Part shown: positions 9,301 through 17,395 of the stretch, in pieces
Layout: every line of letters starts with the position of its first letter
Position numbering within the stretch: position 1 is the first letter of the stretch
Assembly (NCBI RefSeq): GCF_018853465.1
Contig: NZ_JABBOU010000007.1
Coordinates: 1-41,579, forward strand
Direction: 5' to 3'
From: Acidithiobacillus montserratensis
Lineage (GTDB): Bacteria; Pseudomonadota; Gammaproteobacteria; Acidithiobacillales; Acidithiobacillaceae
Length of the DNA stretch: 41,579 bases
The notes under the pieces: generated by a model
Database searches by the model: none
What the model saw: the letters and a program-made list of their open reading frames with translations, nothing else
What the model was told of the DNA's origin: nothing
Program-made: the position numbers and the translations under genes

Positions 9301-9475
9301 ACCCCTGCTGCTGATGAATGGTCCCGGTGCTGTCAGCCGTTTCCAGATGGGGCTGGTGATTTTTACCGGGTTGGCCATTGGTGCGTTGTTCTCGCTGTTC
9401 GTGGTTCCCGCCATGTATATGGTGCTTGCCAAGGATATCCGGAAAAAGTCAGAGGTCAGCAGCGAAATTTCCTGA
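6389..9475 (+). CDS. RND efflux permease (HAE1/AcrB-like)
   Basis: This is the inner-membrane proton/drug antiporter of the pump, 1028 residues, close to AcrB length. The start MKFTDIFVRRPVLA is the typical N-terminus running into TM1. Twelve transmembrane segments are arranged as TM1, large periplasmic loop, TM2-6, TM7, large loop, TM8-12. The proton-relay pair is visible in TM4 as GLVVDDAIIVVEN, with Asp405 and Asp406 (AcrB D407/D408). TM11 also carries the usual SIRLRPILMTTGAMVLGVLPLL region. The porter domains suggest an HAE1 (hydrophobe/amphiphile) rather than a heavy-metal (HME) pump, because the CusA-type methionine pattern is absent. The sequence looks closest in style to MexI/MexK. 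It is last in the operon and is followed by a good terminator. Confidence 0.95.
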   Translation: MKFTDIFVRRPVLATALSLVIFLLGLHAYTMMTVREYPALVNTVVTVTTAYPGANPSTVQGFITARLEKVIASAPDINYMTSNSSEGTSTITVYMKLNYSPSAAVANIQSKVQQVTDQLPTGSQLPVINVTVGDTTDLMYIAFYGDQLSQQQITDYLLRVAQPRLASVHGVGQAQILPPGAGNGNTYAMRVWLNPQKLAALHVTAAQVSQALTANDFISAVGQTRGKTVQNTIVATTSLHNVSEFRNLVIKQSGNTLIRLKDVAHVELGAQDYSSQAFFNGKPAAFIGIQESPSANSLDVAAGVKKSLAQLKKALPPGMHVAIPYDASAFIQASIDEVVMTIGITLAVVVLVIFLFLGSFRAVVIPAVAIPLSIVGAGLIMWSLGFTVNLLTLLAVVLAIGLVVDDAIIVVENVHRHIDEGKTPFDAALLTGRELGGPIIVMSTTLIAVFAPIGFMGGLTGSLFGEFAFTLVAAVLISMIVALTLSPMLSSKVLKPTSEHGFEHFIDQRFVGLRRFYDRLLHGVLNFVPVVMLFAIVVFGSIYFLFSTSKSELAPQEDQGIIFNAGTGGPTITPDRLAHYGKQILKVFNQYPQKKATFMVTGISVGSGGGTNSLFAGMRLTNWSDRSVTAMQIQPKLQQQLQSIAGLQVASFLPPPLPGSAGGLPVQFVLQSPGSYEKIDQVADAVIAKAYQSGMFFYVTKDLRIDNPELELKIHRNIAANLGLTMAEIAQDLQPLLGGNYVNRFAMEGRSYKVIPQVPDKFRSDPEALKNYYIATATGQMVPLSTVVSIETKVEPQFLPQFQQLNSATIQAVPKPGVTMGEALSFFRTTAEKIMPKDFSVNYASQSREYMQESGGLLTTFVLAIILIYLLLAAQFESFRDPLIVLITVPMSISGALIFVSLGLASINIYTEVGLITLIGLIAKQGILIVQFANEIQRHEGLAKREAVEKASSIRLRPILMTTGAMVLGVLPLLLMNGPGAVSRFQMGLVIFTGLAIGALFSLFVVPAMYMVLAKDIRKKSEVSSEIS

Positions 9476-9499
9476 TGTGGTCAGTTTGATGAATCCAGG

Positions 9500-9531
9500 C
9501 CGGATGCTCCGCAAGGACATCCGGTTTTTTT
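9500..9531 (+). terminator. Rho-independent terminator of the RND operon
   Basis: A 7-bp stem CCGGATG (9500-9506) / CATCCGG (9518-9524) with an 11-base loop is followed by seven T (9525-9531). It lies 25 bases after the permease stop. Confidence 0.85.
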
Positions 9532-9533
9532 GC

Positions 9534-9562
9534 TTGACAAAAAAACGGACGAACAGAAGAAT
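9534..9562 (+). promoter_or_regulatory. Putative sigma-70 promoter for folD-ppk1-parA-CYTH/CHAD
   Basis: TTGACA (9534-9539) and AAGAAT (9557-9562, 4/6) are separated by 17 bases. The box begins three bases after the T tract of the preceding terminator. It leaves a leader of about 100 bases before folD at 9666. I see no recognised riboswitch in that leader. Confidence 0.5.
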
Positions 9563-9665
9563 GTTGGGATATTAGTGCATTTGAAACGACGCAGATCATT
9601 CATAAGGTTATTTTCATGGTGAAGAAGGGTTCTCCCCGCAGTGCTCATTCAACGCAGGGGAAGCC

Positions 9666-10526
9666 ATGACTGCCCGACGTATAGATGGCAAGGCCATTGC
9701 CCAAAAATTGCAGCATGAAACCGCTCAGAGAAGTCAGGATTTTCTGAAAACCTACGGACGCCCTCCCGGCCTCGCGGTGGTGCTGGTAGGGAACAATCCC
9801 GCCTCGGAAGTCTATGTCCAGAAAAAACGCGATACCTGTAAAAGTGTGGGTATCCATTCCCTGGCTATTAATTTATCCAACGATACCAGCCCCGACGCAT
9901 TGCTTCATAAAATTGCCGAGTTGAATGCCGACGACCGCATTGACGGCATCCTCGTGCAGTTGCCCCTGCCCCCCCAGTTTGATCCGGAAGTCATCATCGA
10001 GGCAATTGCCGTCGAGAAAGATGTGGATGGTTTTCATCCCTATAATATCGGCAGACTGGCCCTGCGGGCGCCTCTGCTGCGCTCCTGTACACCGGCCGGC
10101 ATCATGACCCTGCTGGAAGAAATTGGCGCGGAAATCCGGGGAAAAGAGGCGGTCATAGTGGGCGCCTCCAATATTGTCGGGCGCCCCATGGCTCTGGAGT
10201 TATTATTGGCCGGGGCCACTGTCACCGTATGTCATCGTTTCACCGGCAATCTCCAGGCCCATGTAGAGCGCGCGGAAATTCTGATAGCTGCGGCCGGCAA
10301 ACCCGGCCTGATTCCGGGGGACTGGGTACGCGAGGGCGCAGTCGTCATTGACGTGGGTATCAACCGCCTCGCGGACGGCCGTCTGACGGGCGACGTGGTC
10401 TTTGCCGAAGCCGAAAAACGTGCCTCCTGGATTACTCCAGTACCCGGCGGGGTGGGTCCCATGACCGTGGCGACTTTGCTGCAAAACACCCTGGTGGCTG
10501 CGGAACAGCGACAACGCTATGTCTGA
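9666..10526 (+). CDS. folD: Bifunctional methylene-THF dehydrogenase / methenyl-THF cyclohydrolase
   Basis: FolD interconverts 5,10-methylene-, 5,10-methenyl- and 10-formyl-tetrahydrofolate with NADP in the cytosol, supplying one-carbon units. The product is 286 residues (E. coli 288). The catalytic YxxxK motif is Tyr50/Lys54 (YVQKK). [10 protein letters not shown], the SCTPAGIM active-site block and the nucleotide-binding [18 protein letters not shown] follow in the usual order, and the protein ends with [14 protein letters not shown]. The ATG at 9666 follows a GGGGAAG-type site. Its last 8 bases overlap the start of ppk1 (10519), so the two are translationally coupled. FolD is a housekeeping enzyme and its link to polyphosphate here is probably only by operon. 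Confidence 0.97.
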   Translation: MTARRIDGKAIAQKLQHETAQRSQDFLKTYGRPPGLAVVLVGNNPASEVYVQKKRDTCKSVGIHSLAINLSNDTSPDALLHKIAELNADDRIDGILVQLPLPPQFDPEVIIEAIAVEKDVDGFHPYNIGRLALRAPLLRSCTPAGIMTLLEEIGAEIRGKEAVIVGASNIVGRPMALELLLAGATVTVCHRFTGNLQAHVERAEILIAAAGKPGLIPGDWVREGAVVIDVGINRLADGRLTGDVVFAEAEKRASWITPVPGGVGPMTVATLLQNTLVAAEQRQRYV

Positions 10527-12624
10527 GATCGCCCGGACCGACATTGCGGAAAACGCCCTGTCTCTTGACAATCCGGATCTCTACTTCAATCGGGACCTGA
10601 GCATCCTCGCCTTCAATCAGCGGGTATTGGCATTAGCGGATGACCCTCGCGTCCCCCTGCTCGAACGTCTGCGCTTTCTGACCATCGTCTCCAGCAATCT
10701 GGATGAATTTTTTGAAGTGCGGATGGCCGGACTGCTGCAGCGGCGCAAGTTTGGTGCCGGACCCCTGGGGCCGGACCTGCTCGGTCCCGATCGGGAAATT
10801 GCTGCCGTAGCGCAAATGGCCCATAAAATTATCCGCGAACAGTATCTCTGCCTGAATCAACGTCTGCTCCCGACAATGGCCAAGGAAGGTATCCGCCTGC
10901 TGCGCCGTCGGGAATGGCGGGCCGCCCAGAAACGCTGGATCAGCAATTACTTCCAGACCGAAGTCATGCCGCTGTTGACCCCCCTCAGCCTCGATCCCGC
11001 CCATCCCTTTCCCAAAGTACAGAACAAGGGACTGAATTTTGCCATTGTCCTGGAAGGACAGGACGCTTATGGTCGGCGCAGTCCCATCGCCATCGTCCAG
11101 GCTCCCCGGATATTACCGCGCATCATCCAGATTCCTCCGCAACTGGCGGGGCCCAGTGATTTTGTCTTTCTGTCTTCGGTTATACACGAGCATGTGACCG
11201 CGCTGTTTCCGGGCCTGAAAATTCAGGGCTTTTATCAGTTCCGGGTCACCCGTAACAGTGAACTGTTTGTAGATGAAGAAGAAGTGGATAACCTCCTCGA
11301 TGCCTTGGCGGATGAATTACCCATGCGCCCCTTTGGCGAGGCCGTGCGCCTGGAAGTCGCCAGCAACTGTCCCCGGGAAGTGGTGGATTACCTCCTCAAG
11401 CATTTCGAACTGGCGGACGATAATCTCTATTCCCTGGCGGGTCCGGTAAATTTGTCCCGATTAGCGGCCATCATCGACATGGTGCCACGTCAGGATCTGC
11501 TTTTCCCGTCCTTTGTTCCCGGACTTCCCAAAACCTGCTCACGACCGGAAAACATTTTCGCCCAGTTGCGCGACGCGCCTATTTTACTGCATCATCCCTA
11601 TCAAAGTTTCAACCCGGTCCTCGACTTTGTGCGTCAGGCGGCCAATGATCCCCAGGTCATCGGCATCAAGCAGACCCTGTACCGCACCACGCCCGATTCC
11701 TCACTCATTGATGCCTTGATTGACGCGGCCCTGGCGGGCAAGCAGGTGACCGCTGTGGTCGAGCTCAAGGCGCGTTTTGATGAAGCCAACAACATCCACA
11801 TGGCTGAACGCCTGGAAGAAGTCGGGGTGCAGGTGGTGTATGGAGTGGTCAACCATAAGGTCCACGCCAAGATGATTCTGGTATTGCGGCGCGAAGAAGA
11901 AGGCATCCGTCTATACGGGCATTTGGGAACCGGCAACTATCATCCCCGCAATGCCAGAATCTATACAGATTTAAGTTTGCTGACCGCCGACCCCGATATT
12001 ACTGCCGACATGAACGATTTGTTCATGCACATTACCGGCATGGGCAAAGTGCCGCAATTGCGCCGCCTCCTGCAAAGTCCATTTACCCTTTTCGACGGAC
12101 TCATCCGGGCCATTGAAGCGGAAACCCACAGAGGCAGCGAGGGACGCATCCTGGCCAGGGTGAACGCCCTGGTGGAGCCGGAACTCATTCGCGCCCTGTA
12201 CCGGGCCTCTCAGGCGGGTGTCAAAATTGATCTGATTGTGCGCGGAGCCTGTGCGCTGCGCCCCGGCATCCCCGGTGTTTCCGAAAATATCCGGGTGCGC
12301 TCCATTGTCGGCCGCTTTCTGGAACACAGCCGGGTGTATTATTTCGGCAATGGTCATCATCCCAAGTTATGGATTTCCAGTGCCGACTGGATGGGGCGTA
12401 ATCTGTTCCGGCGCCTGGAAGTGGCGGTGCCCATTCTTGACCCCGATCTTCGCGCGCGAATCCTGGAAGAAACCCTGCAGCTTTATCTGCAGGATGATTG
12501 CAATGCCTGGCAAATGAACACTGACGGCAGCTATACCAACCTTCGTCAGGAGGCCAACGACAACTGTCACGCTGCCCAGGAAATTCTGCTCAAGCATTAT
12601 GATCGCAGTAGCCATCATGCCTGA
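10519..12624 (+). CDS. ppk1: Polyphosphate kinase 1
   Basis: PPK1 polymerises the gamma-phosphate of ATP into inorganic polyphosphate, reversibly, at the inner face of the membrane or on granules. The product is 701 residues (E. coli 688). The N domain starts [17 protein letters not shown]. The head domain follows, then [18 protein letters not shown] and the first phospholipase-D-like catalytic domain with the autophosphorylated histidine His449 in [23 protein letters not shown] is present. The second catalytic domain carries His603 in [12 protein letters not shown]. All key elements are intact. The ATG overlaps the folD stop. It is followed after 15 bases by a ParA-type ATPase and then a CYTH-CHAD protein, both apparently in the same transcript. 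Confidence 0.97.
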   Translation: MSEIARTDIAENALSLDNPDLYFNRDLSILAFNQRVLALADDPRVPLLERLRFLTIVSSNLDEFFEVRMAGLLQRRKFGAGPLGPDLLGPDREIAAVAQMAHKIIREQYLCLNQRLLPTMAKEGIRLLRRREWRAAQKRWISNYFQTEVMPLLTPLSLDPAHPFPKVQNKGLNFAIVLEGQDAYGRRSPIAIVQAPRILPRIIQIPPQLAGPSDFVFLSSVIHEHVTALFPGLKIQGFYQFRVTRNSELFVDEEEVDNLLDALADELPMRPFGEAVRLEVASNCPREVVDYLLKHFELADDNLYSLAGPVNLSRLAAIIDMVPRQDLLFPSFVPGLPKTCSRPENIFAQLRDAPILLHHPYQSFNPVLDFVRQAANDPQVIGIKQTLYRTTPDSSLIDALIDAALAGKQVTAVVELKARFDEANNIHMAERLEEVGVQVVYGVVNHKVHAKMILVLRREEEGIRLYGHLGTGNYHPRNARIYTDLSLLTADPDITADMNDLFMHITGMGKVPQLRRLLQSPFTLFDGLIRAIEAETHRGSEGRILARVNALVEPELIRALYRASQAGVKIDLIVRGACALRPGIPGVSENIRVRSIVGRFLEHSRVYYFGNGHHPKLWISSADWMGRNLFRRLEVAVPILDPDLRARILEETLQLYLQDDCNAWQMNTDGSYTNLRQEANDNCHAAQEILLKHYDRSSHHA

Positions 12625-12639
12625 AAAGCGTCACCACAA

Positions 12640-13278
12640 ATGATCCGAATCCTGGTATTGAACAGCAAGGGCGGTGCAGGAAAAACCACCGTAGCCACCA
12701 ACCTGGCCAGTCTGCTGGCCCTGCATGGTTCGGTACTCCTCGCCGATCTGGATCCCCAGCAGTCTTCGTTCAACTGGTCCCGACGCCGCTCTCCCCAGCT
12801 GCCCAGGCTACAGGTTCTGGAAGACGCCGAACGGGACTTCCGGGATTATCCGCTCAGTGATTATGTAGTGATGGATGCCCCGGCCGGCCTCAAAAAGAAG
12901 CGCCTGGAAGACATGCTGGGAGAAGTGGAAGTCCTGCTGGTGCCCATTGGGCCTTCAGTATTCGATCTGGACGCCAGCCAGTTGTTTCTCAAAAAACTTG
13001 AAGAAATCAAACGCTACCGCAAGGGTAAAGTACGGATGGGGGTCATTGCCAATCGGGTCAATACCCGGACCCGGGGTGCCCAGCACCTGCAGACCGTGCT
13101 GACCGAATGGAACCTGCCGGTCGTGGCCACCTTGCGGGACAGTCAGATCTATGTCCGCGCGGCCCAATCCGGGGCAGGCATTGCTGACCTGCGTTCGACA
13201 GAAAATCGCCTGGAATTGCCGCAATGGGCACGGATATTACAGTTTGTGAGGGAGGATAGTGGTGGAAGAGGAACTTAA
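12640..13278 (+). CDS. Orphan ParA/MinD-family positioning ATPase
   Basis: This 212-residue protein is a small ParA-type ATPase without an N-terminal DNA-binding domain. It has the deviant Walker A motif KGGAGKTT (residues 10-17) with signature Lys10. Walker A' is DLDPQQ around Asp36/Asp38, and Walker B is VVMDAPAG with Asp79. The segment LLVPIGPSVFDLDAS is typical of orphan ParA/McdA-like proteins that place cargos on the nucleoid. No parB, mcdB or parS site is adjacent, and ppk1 and a CYTH-CHAD gene flank it instead. The start ATG has no clear Shine-Dalgarno sequence and lies 15 bases after ppk1, while its 3' end overlaps the next gene by 17 bases. Chromosome or plasmid partition seems unlikely. 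A role in placing polyphosphate granules is my inference from context. Confidence 0.9.
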   Translation: MIRILVLNSKGGAGKTTVATNLASLLALHGSVLLADLDPQQSSFNWSRRRSPQLPRLQVLEDAERDFRDYPLSDYVVMDAPAGLKKKRLEDMLGEVEVLLVPIGPSVFDLDASQLFLKKLEEIKRYRKGKVRMGVIANRVNTRTRGAQHLQTVLTEWNLPVVATLRDSQIYVRAAQSGAGIADLRSTENRLELPQWARILQFVREDSGGRGT

Positions 13279-14728
13279 ATTACAAATCATGGACGATACT
13301 CCCGCTGTCTGGAAAAGTATCATCGCCCACCCCCTGCTCGCCATCACCCAAGTCCCTCCTCTTCAGCTCCATGCTTTTTATTTTGACAGTCGGGATAACG
13401 CCTTGCAGCGCGCGCGCCTGGCTTATCGAATCCGCCGCGAAGAGGATACCTGGGTGGCCACCCTGAAGGCCAGTGGGCAGTCGGCGGGAGGGCTGCACCA
13501 ACGCCCGGAATGGAATGTGCCGGTGGATAGCAATACTCCCGATCTCAGCGTTTTTCAGGACAGCGAAGCGGCGGCCTTGCTGGCACCTTATCAGGAACTA
13601 GCCCTGCAGGTGATTCTGGAAACGCGCTTTGAACGTCATGAAAGTCGCGTCACCCACAATGGCAGCGCAATCATTGTAGCGCTGGATCGTGGCGAAATTC
13701 TCGCCCGGGGGCAGCGCGAACCCATCCGCGAAGTGGAACTGGAACTGGCCCAGGGGGATGCGGCAGCGGTGCTCGAAATGGGGGCGGCACTTTGCCGGGA
13801 TCTGCCGCTGATTCCTGACCAGGAAAGCAAACTCTTTCGTGGGTTGCGCCTTGCCGGACTGCTGCCCGAAGAAAAAACGCGAGACAACGCCCTGCCTCTG
13901 CGGCGTCGCGAAAATGCCGGAGCCGCTTTCAGTCAGATCCTTATCTGGCAACTCCAGCAGATCATTCATGACACCCGCAAATATTGGGCGAACCCCGATG
14001 TGGAGAGTTTTCACGAACTGCGCAAAAGCGTGCGCAGTTTTCGGGCCAGCCTGCGTTTCTGCCGGACTCTGGATTCCGCCGACCCTCTGCAAGCCTTCCG
14101 CATACCCCTTCAGGAATGGTTTCATCAACAAAATCTGCAACGCGATTATGAAGCTTTGCTGAGTTATTGGACAGAAATTGCTGCCATCCTGGAACTGGAG
14201 CCCGCTCATCTGCAGGATGTGTTGCAAGGGCAAATCCCCAAGGCATCAGGACAGTTGCCACAGTTAGTGGCCATCCTATTGAGCATCTGGGCGCAGTTAA
14301 TCCGTCAGCCGCTGCATCAGGATGCAACCCTGCAGGATTTCAGCGAGGCGCAACTCCAGCGGGAATACCGCAAACTCATGGTGGCGGGCAAGCTATTGGC
14401 CGAGCACCCGGAGGCTCTGCATCCCCTGCGCATCCGCATCAAGAATTTCCGTTATGTGCTGATGACCCTGGCACCCTTGTGGCCGGGCAAGGACAGCAAG
14501 GCGCTGTTGAAATTACTGGCCACTCTGCAAGGCATTGCCGGTGAAATCCACGATGCAGACATGGCCGGCCAATACCTCAAACCGTTAGCCAGCCAGCGTA
14601 AATCAGGCGTCGCCTTTCAGGCCGGCGCACTATTGGGCTTTCTGCTGGGGCGCGAGGCACGACTCCGCAAAAAATTTCACAAATTCTGGTTACGCCTGGA
14701 ATCCACACCCCGGCCCTGGGATTTTTGA
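13262..14728 (+). CDS. CYTH-CHAD domain protein (triphosphatase / polyphosphate-binding)
   Basis: This 488-residue two-domain protein has an N-terminal CYTH (triphosphate tunnel) domain at ~1-205 and a C-terminal CHAD helical domain at ~220-480, as in YgiF-type proteins. The CYTH ExExK signature lies at the very N-terminus (EEELKL). Later tunnel elements are RLAYRIRRE, WVATLKASG and IREVELELAQGD. The CHAD domain contains ESFHELRKSVRSFRASLRF and HPLRIRIKNFRYVL, with the conserved His/Arg/Lys set thought to bind polyphosphate. The GTG at 13262 is preferred because GGAGGA (13251-13256) is then 5 bases away, whereas GTG 13259 leaves only 2. It overlaps the ParA-like gene and shares the operon with ppk1. 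Family knowledge: CYTH domains cleave triphosphates and CHAD proteins target polyphosphate granules. Confidence 0.92.
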   Translation: MEEELKLQIMDDTPAVWKSIIAHPLLAITQVPPLQLHAFYFDSRDNALQRARLAYRIRREEDTWVATLKASGQSAGGLHQRPEWNVPVDSNTPDLSVFQDSEAAALLAPYQELALQVILETRFERHESRVTHNGSAIIVALDRGEILARGQREPIREVELELAQGDAAAVLEMGAALCRDLPLIPDQESKLFRGLRLAGLLPEEKTRDNALPLRRRENAGAAFSQILIWQLQQIIHDTRKYWANPDVESFHELRKSVRSFRASLRFCRTLDSADPLQAFRIPLQEWFHQQNLQRDYEALLSYWTEIAAILELEPAHLQDVLQGQIPKASGQLPQLVAILLSIWAQLIRQPLHQDATLQDFSEAQLQREYRKLMVAGKLLAEHPEALHPLRIRIKNFRYVLMTLAPLWPGKDSKALLKLLATLQGIAGEIHDADMAGQYLKPLASQRKSGVAFQAGALLGFLLGREARLRKKFHKFWLRLESTPRPWDF

Positions 14729-14761
14729 CCGGGGTATTAGGTCATTGCGGTAGTATCCATT

Positions 14762-17395
14762 TTAAGCACCACTCGGATACGCACGCTGGATGACTTCGGC
14801 CAGGTCCCGGGAAAGATGGGGCTTGGCGGCCAGCAGTTGCAGGGCCTGAATCATGGCTTTCTGGCGGACCTCGTCATAGCGCTGCCAGCGACTCAGAGGC
14901 GTGGCCAGTCGAGCAGCAGTCTGTGGATTGATATCATCCAGGCGGCGAATCTGCTCGGCAAAAAAAGCATAACCGGAACCATCGGCGGCATGAAAAACCG
15001 TGTGGTTCACGGTAAAAGCCCCCAGCACGGCACGTACCCGATTGGGCACCTTCCAATCAAAGGCCGAATGCACCAACAGGTGCTGTACATGGCGCAGGGC
15101 ATCAGCACGGGGTGCCATGGCCTGAATGGCAAACCACTTGTCGATCACCAGCGGATAATCCTGCCATTTCTGATAAAAATCCATCAGGATATCTTCGGCA
15201 TCATGGAGGGGATGCTGGACCAGCAACTGGAATGCCGCCAGGCGATCGGTCATGTTATCCGCCTGCACATATTGCTGCCGCGCATGCAGGGTCATATCGT
15301 CTTCACGATGGCGATCACTATACACCAGATAACTCAGGGCCATATTGCGCAGGCGACGACGGCCGATAGACAGTCCATCCCGCGCATACGCTCCGGCCAG
15401 ATCATGGTACAGATTCAACCATGTGTCGTGAAAATGATGGCCAATTTGGCTGAGCAGAGCATCCCGTGCCTGATGAATGGCATCTACGGCAATGACCGCC
15501 ATTTGTTCACCCACATAATCTTCGCTGGGTAAAGACAACAATTCGGCCCGGAAAGCCGGGTCCATAGCGCCATCCTGTAAGGTGGCCGCCAAAGCCCGTT
15601 CCAGTGCATCCGGGAAGTGCTGTACCGTACCCGGATTCTGCGTCCCGGCCAGGAGAGCTTGCAGGGCCAACTCCTGGGTGCTTTCCCAGCGATTGAAGGG
15701 GTCATCATCCACACAGGCCAGAAAACTGCGGGACTGGTCGTCCAGTGGATTTTCCAGCCGCACCGGCGCGGAAAAACCCCGTAACAATGAAGGTATCACC
15801 GGATCGGGCTGTTCAGTAAACGTCCAGGTTTGGGTGGCCTCTTCCAGGACCAGAACCTTCTCGCGGTCGCCACGGCTATCCAGTGCGGTTTTTTCGCCCT
15901 GAGTATTGATCAGGGCCATGCGCACGGGAATGGGTACCGGCTCTTTATGCGCTTGCCCCGGGGTGGCCGGCGTGCTTTGCGACAGGGTCAAAGTATAGGT
16001 ATGGGCCTTGGGATCATAGACGCCCTGGGCTTTGACCAGCGGCGTACCGGCCTGGGCATACCAGGTACGGAAGCGCGACAGGTCCGTGTGGTTGGCATCT
16101 TCCAGAGCCTCCACAAAATCCTCAATGGTCACTGCATGCCCGTCGTGTCGTTCAAAATAGAGATCGGTACCGCGCCGAAAACCTTCCTTACCCAACAAGG
16201 TATGCAGCATGCGTACCAATTCCGCCCCTTTTTCATAAACCGTGGCGGTGTAGAAGTTATTGATTTCCGAGTAGGCATCGGGACGCACCGGATGGGCCAG
16301 GGGGCCGGCATCTTCCGGAAACTGAGCGGCACGCAGGCGGCGCACATCGCCAATCCGCTGTACTCCCCGGGAATTCATGTCAGCGCTGAATTCCTGATCG
16401 CGAAATACTGTCAAGCCTTCTTTCAGACTGAGTTGAAACCAGTCGCGCAGAGTCACCCGGTTGCCTGTCCAGTTGTGGAAGTATTCATGGGCAATGACCG
16501 ACTCAATGCCTTGATAATCGGTATCCGTAGCCGTTTCAGGACTGGCCAGCACATATTTGGAATTGAATATGTTGAGCCCCTTGTTTTCCATGGCCCCCAT
16601 GTTGAAGCTGTCGGTCGCCACAATCATGTAGCGATCCAGATCATATTCGCGTCCATAAACTTCTTCATCCCAGCGCATGGCCCGCTTCAGGCTTTCCATG
16701 GCCTGGCTGCAGGCCCCCAGATCCCGTTCAGCCACATAAATTTCCAGGGCCACCTGCCGTCCAGATTGCGTGGTAAAGGTATCACGCATGGCGGCGAGAT
16801 CACCGCCCACCATGGCGAACAAATAAGCCGGCTTGGGATAGGGGTCTTCCCAGCGGGCCCAATGAAAACCCTGGGCATCTTCTCCCTGGGCCACACAATT
16901 ACCATTGGCCAGCAAGACCGGACAGGTATCCTTTGGCCCATGCAGGGTAACCGTAAATTTCGCCAGACAATCCGGACGGTCCTGATAATAGGTAATGCGC
17001 CGAAACCCCTCTGCCTCGCATTGGGTCAGAAACTGCCCCCCGGCATGGTATAAACCTGATAGCGCCGAATTGGCGGCTGGATGAATGCGTACCCGGGTTT
17101 CCAGCACAAAATCCGCCTCCGGATTCAGGAGGGTCAGCCCTGCCCCATTCACAACATAACTGTTTTCAGACAACAACTGCCCATCACGGCGAATCTCCAG
17201 CAACTCCAGACCTTCGCCATCCAGATGAATCTCCTTCACAGGCTCCGGGTTCTGCCGCAGAAAATGCAAACGCGCTGAAACCTCGGTATTTTCAGGATCC
17301 AGATGAACATCCAGGGCGATCTCGGTAATCCGGTATGCCAATGGCTGATAATCGCTCCGATGAATCAGCGGAGTATTTTCTGAGTTGATCATCAT
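14762..17395 (-). CDS. pepN: Aminopeptidase N (M1 family)
   Basis: PepN is a zinc metallo-aminopeptidase that trims N-terminal residues from peptides in the late cytosolic protein turnover pathway. The product is 877 residues (E. coli 870). The zinc and catalytic motif HEYFHNWTGN starts at His303, with Glu304 as base, His307 and the distal ligand Glu326 in KEGLTVF. The substrate-recognition GAMENKG is at about 267-273. The start ATG at 17395 overlaps the stop of the upstream dsbG-like gene as ATGA, so they are co-translated. The convergent CYTH-CHAD gene ends 33 bases away, and I see no clear terminator in that gap. A second ATG follows immediately (MM), so the exact start could be 17392. Confidence 0.96.
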   Translation of the reverse strand: MMINSENTPLIHRSDYQPLAYRITEIALDVHLDPENTEVSARLHFLRQNPEPVKEIHLDGEGLELLEIRRDGQLLSENSYVVNGAGLTLLNPEADFVLETRVRIHPAANSALSGLYHAGGQFLTQCEAEGFRRITYYQDRPDCLAKFTVTLHGPKDTCPVLLANGNCVAQGEDAQGFHWARWEDPYPKPAYLFAMVGGDLAAMRDTFTTQSGRQVALEIYVAERDLGACSQAMESLKRAMRWDEEVYGREYDLDRYMIVATDSFNMGAMENKGLNIFNSKYVLASPETATDTDYQGIESVIAHEYFHNWTGNRVTLRDWFQLSLKEGLTVFRDQEFSADMNSRGVQRIGDVRRLRAAQFPEDAGPLAHPVRPDAYSEINNFYTATVYEKGAELVRMLHTLLGKEGFRRGTDLYFERHDGHAVTIEDFVEALEDANHTDLSRFRTWYAQAGTPLVKAQGVYDPKAHTYTLTLSQSTPATPGQAHKEPVPIPVRMALINTQGEKTALDSRGDREKVLVLEEATQTWTFTEQPDPVIPSLLRGFSAPVRLENPLDDQSRSFLACVDDDPFNRWESTQELALQALLAGTQNPGTVQHFPDALERALAATLQDGAMDPAFRAELLSLPSEDYVGEQMAVIAVDAIHQARDALLSQIGHHFHDTWLNLYHDLAGAYARDGLSIGRRRLRNMALSYLVYSDRHREDDMTLHARQQYVQADNMTDRLAAFQLLVQHPLHDAEDILMDFYQKWQDYPLVIDKWFAIQAMAPRADALRHVQHLLVHSAFDWKVPNRVRAVLGAFTVNHTVFHAADGSGYAFFAEQIRRLDDINPQTAARLATPLSRWQRYDEVRQKAMIQALQLLAAKPHLSRDLAEVIQRAYPSGA

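Noticed and set aside
14729..14761. Terminator between the convergent CYTH-CHAD gene and pepN
   Set aside because: Only a 4-base GACC/GGTC pairing is visible, which is not enough.
15830..17053. A 407-codon plus-strand open frame inside pepN
   Set aside because: It is antisense to a gene with all M1 aminopeptidase motifs. The translation shows no domain I recognise and has the composition of a shadow frame.
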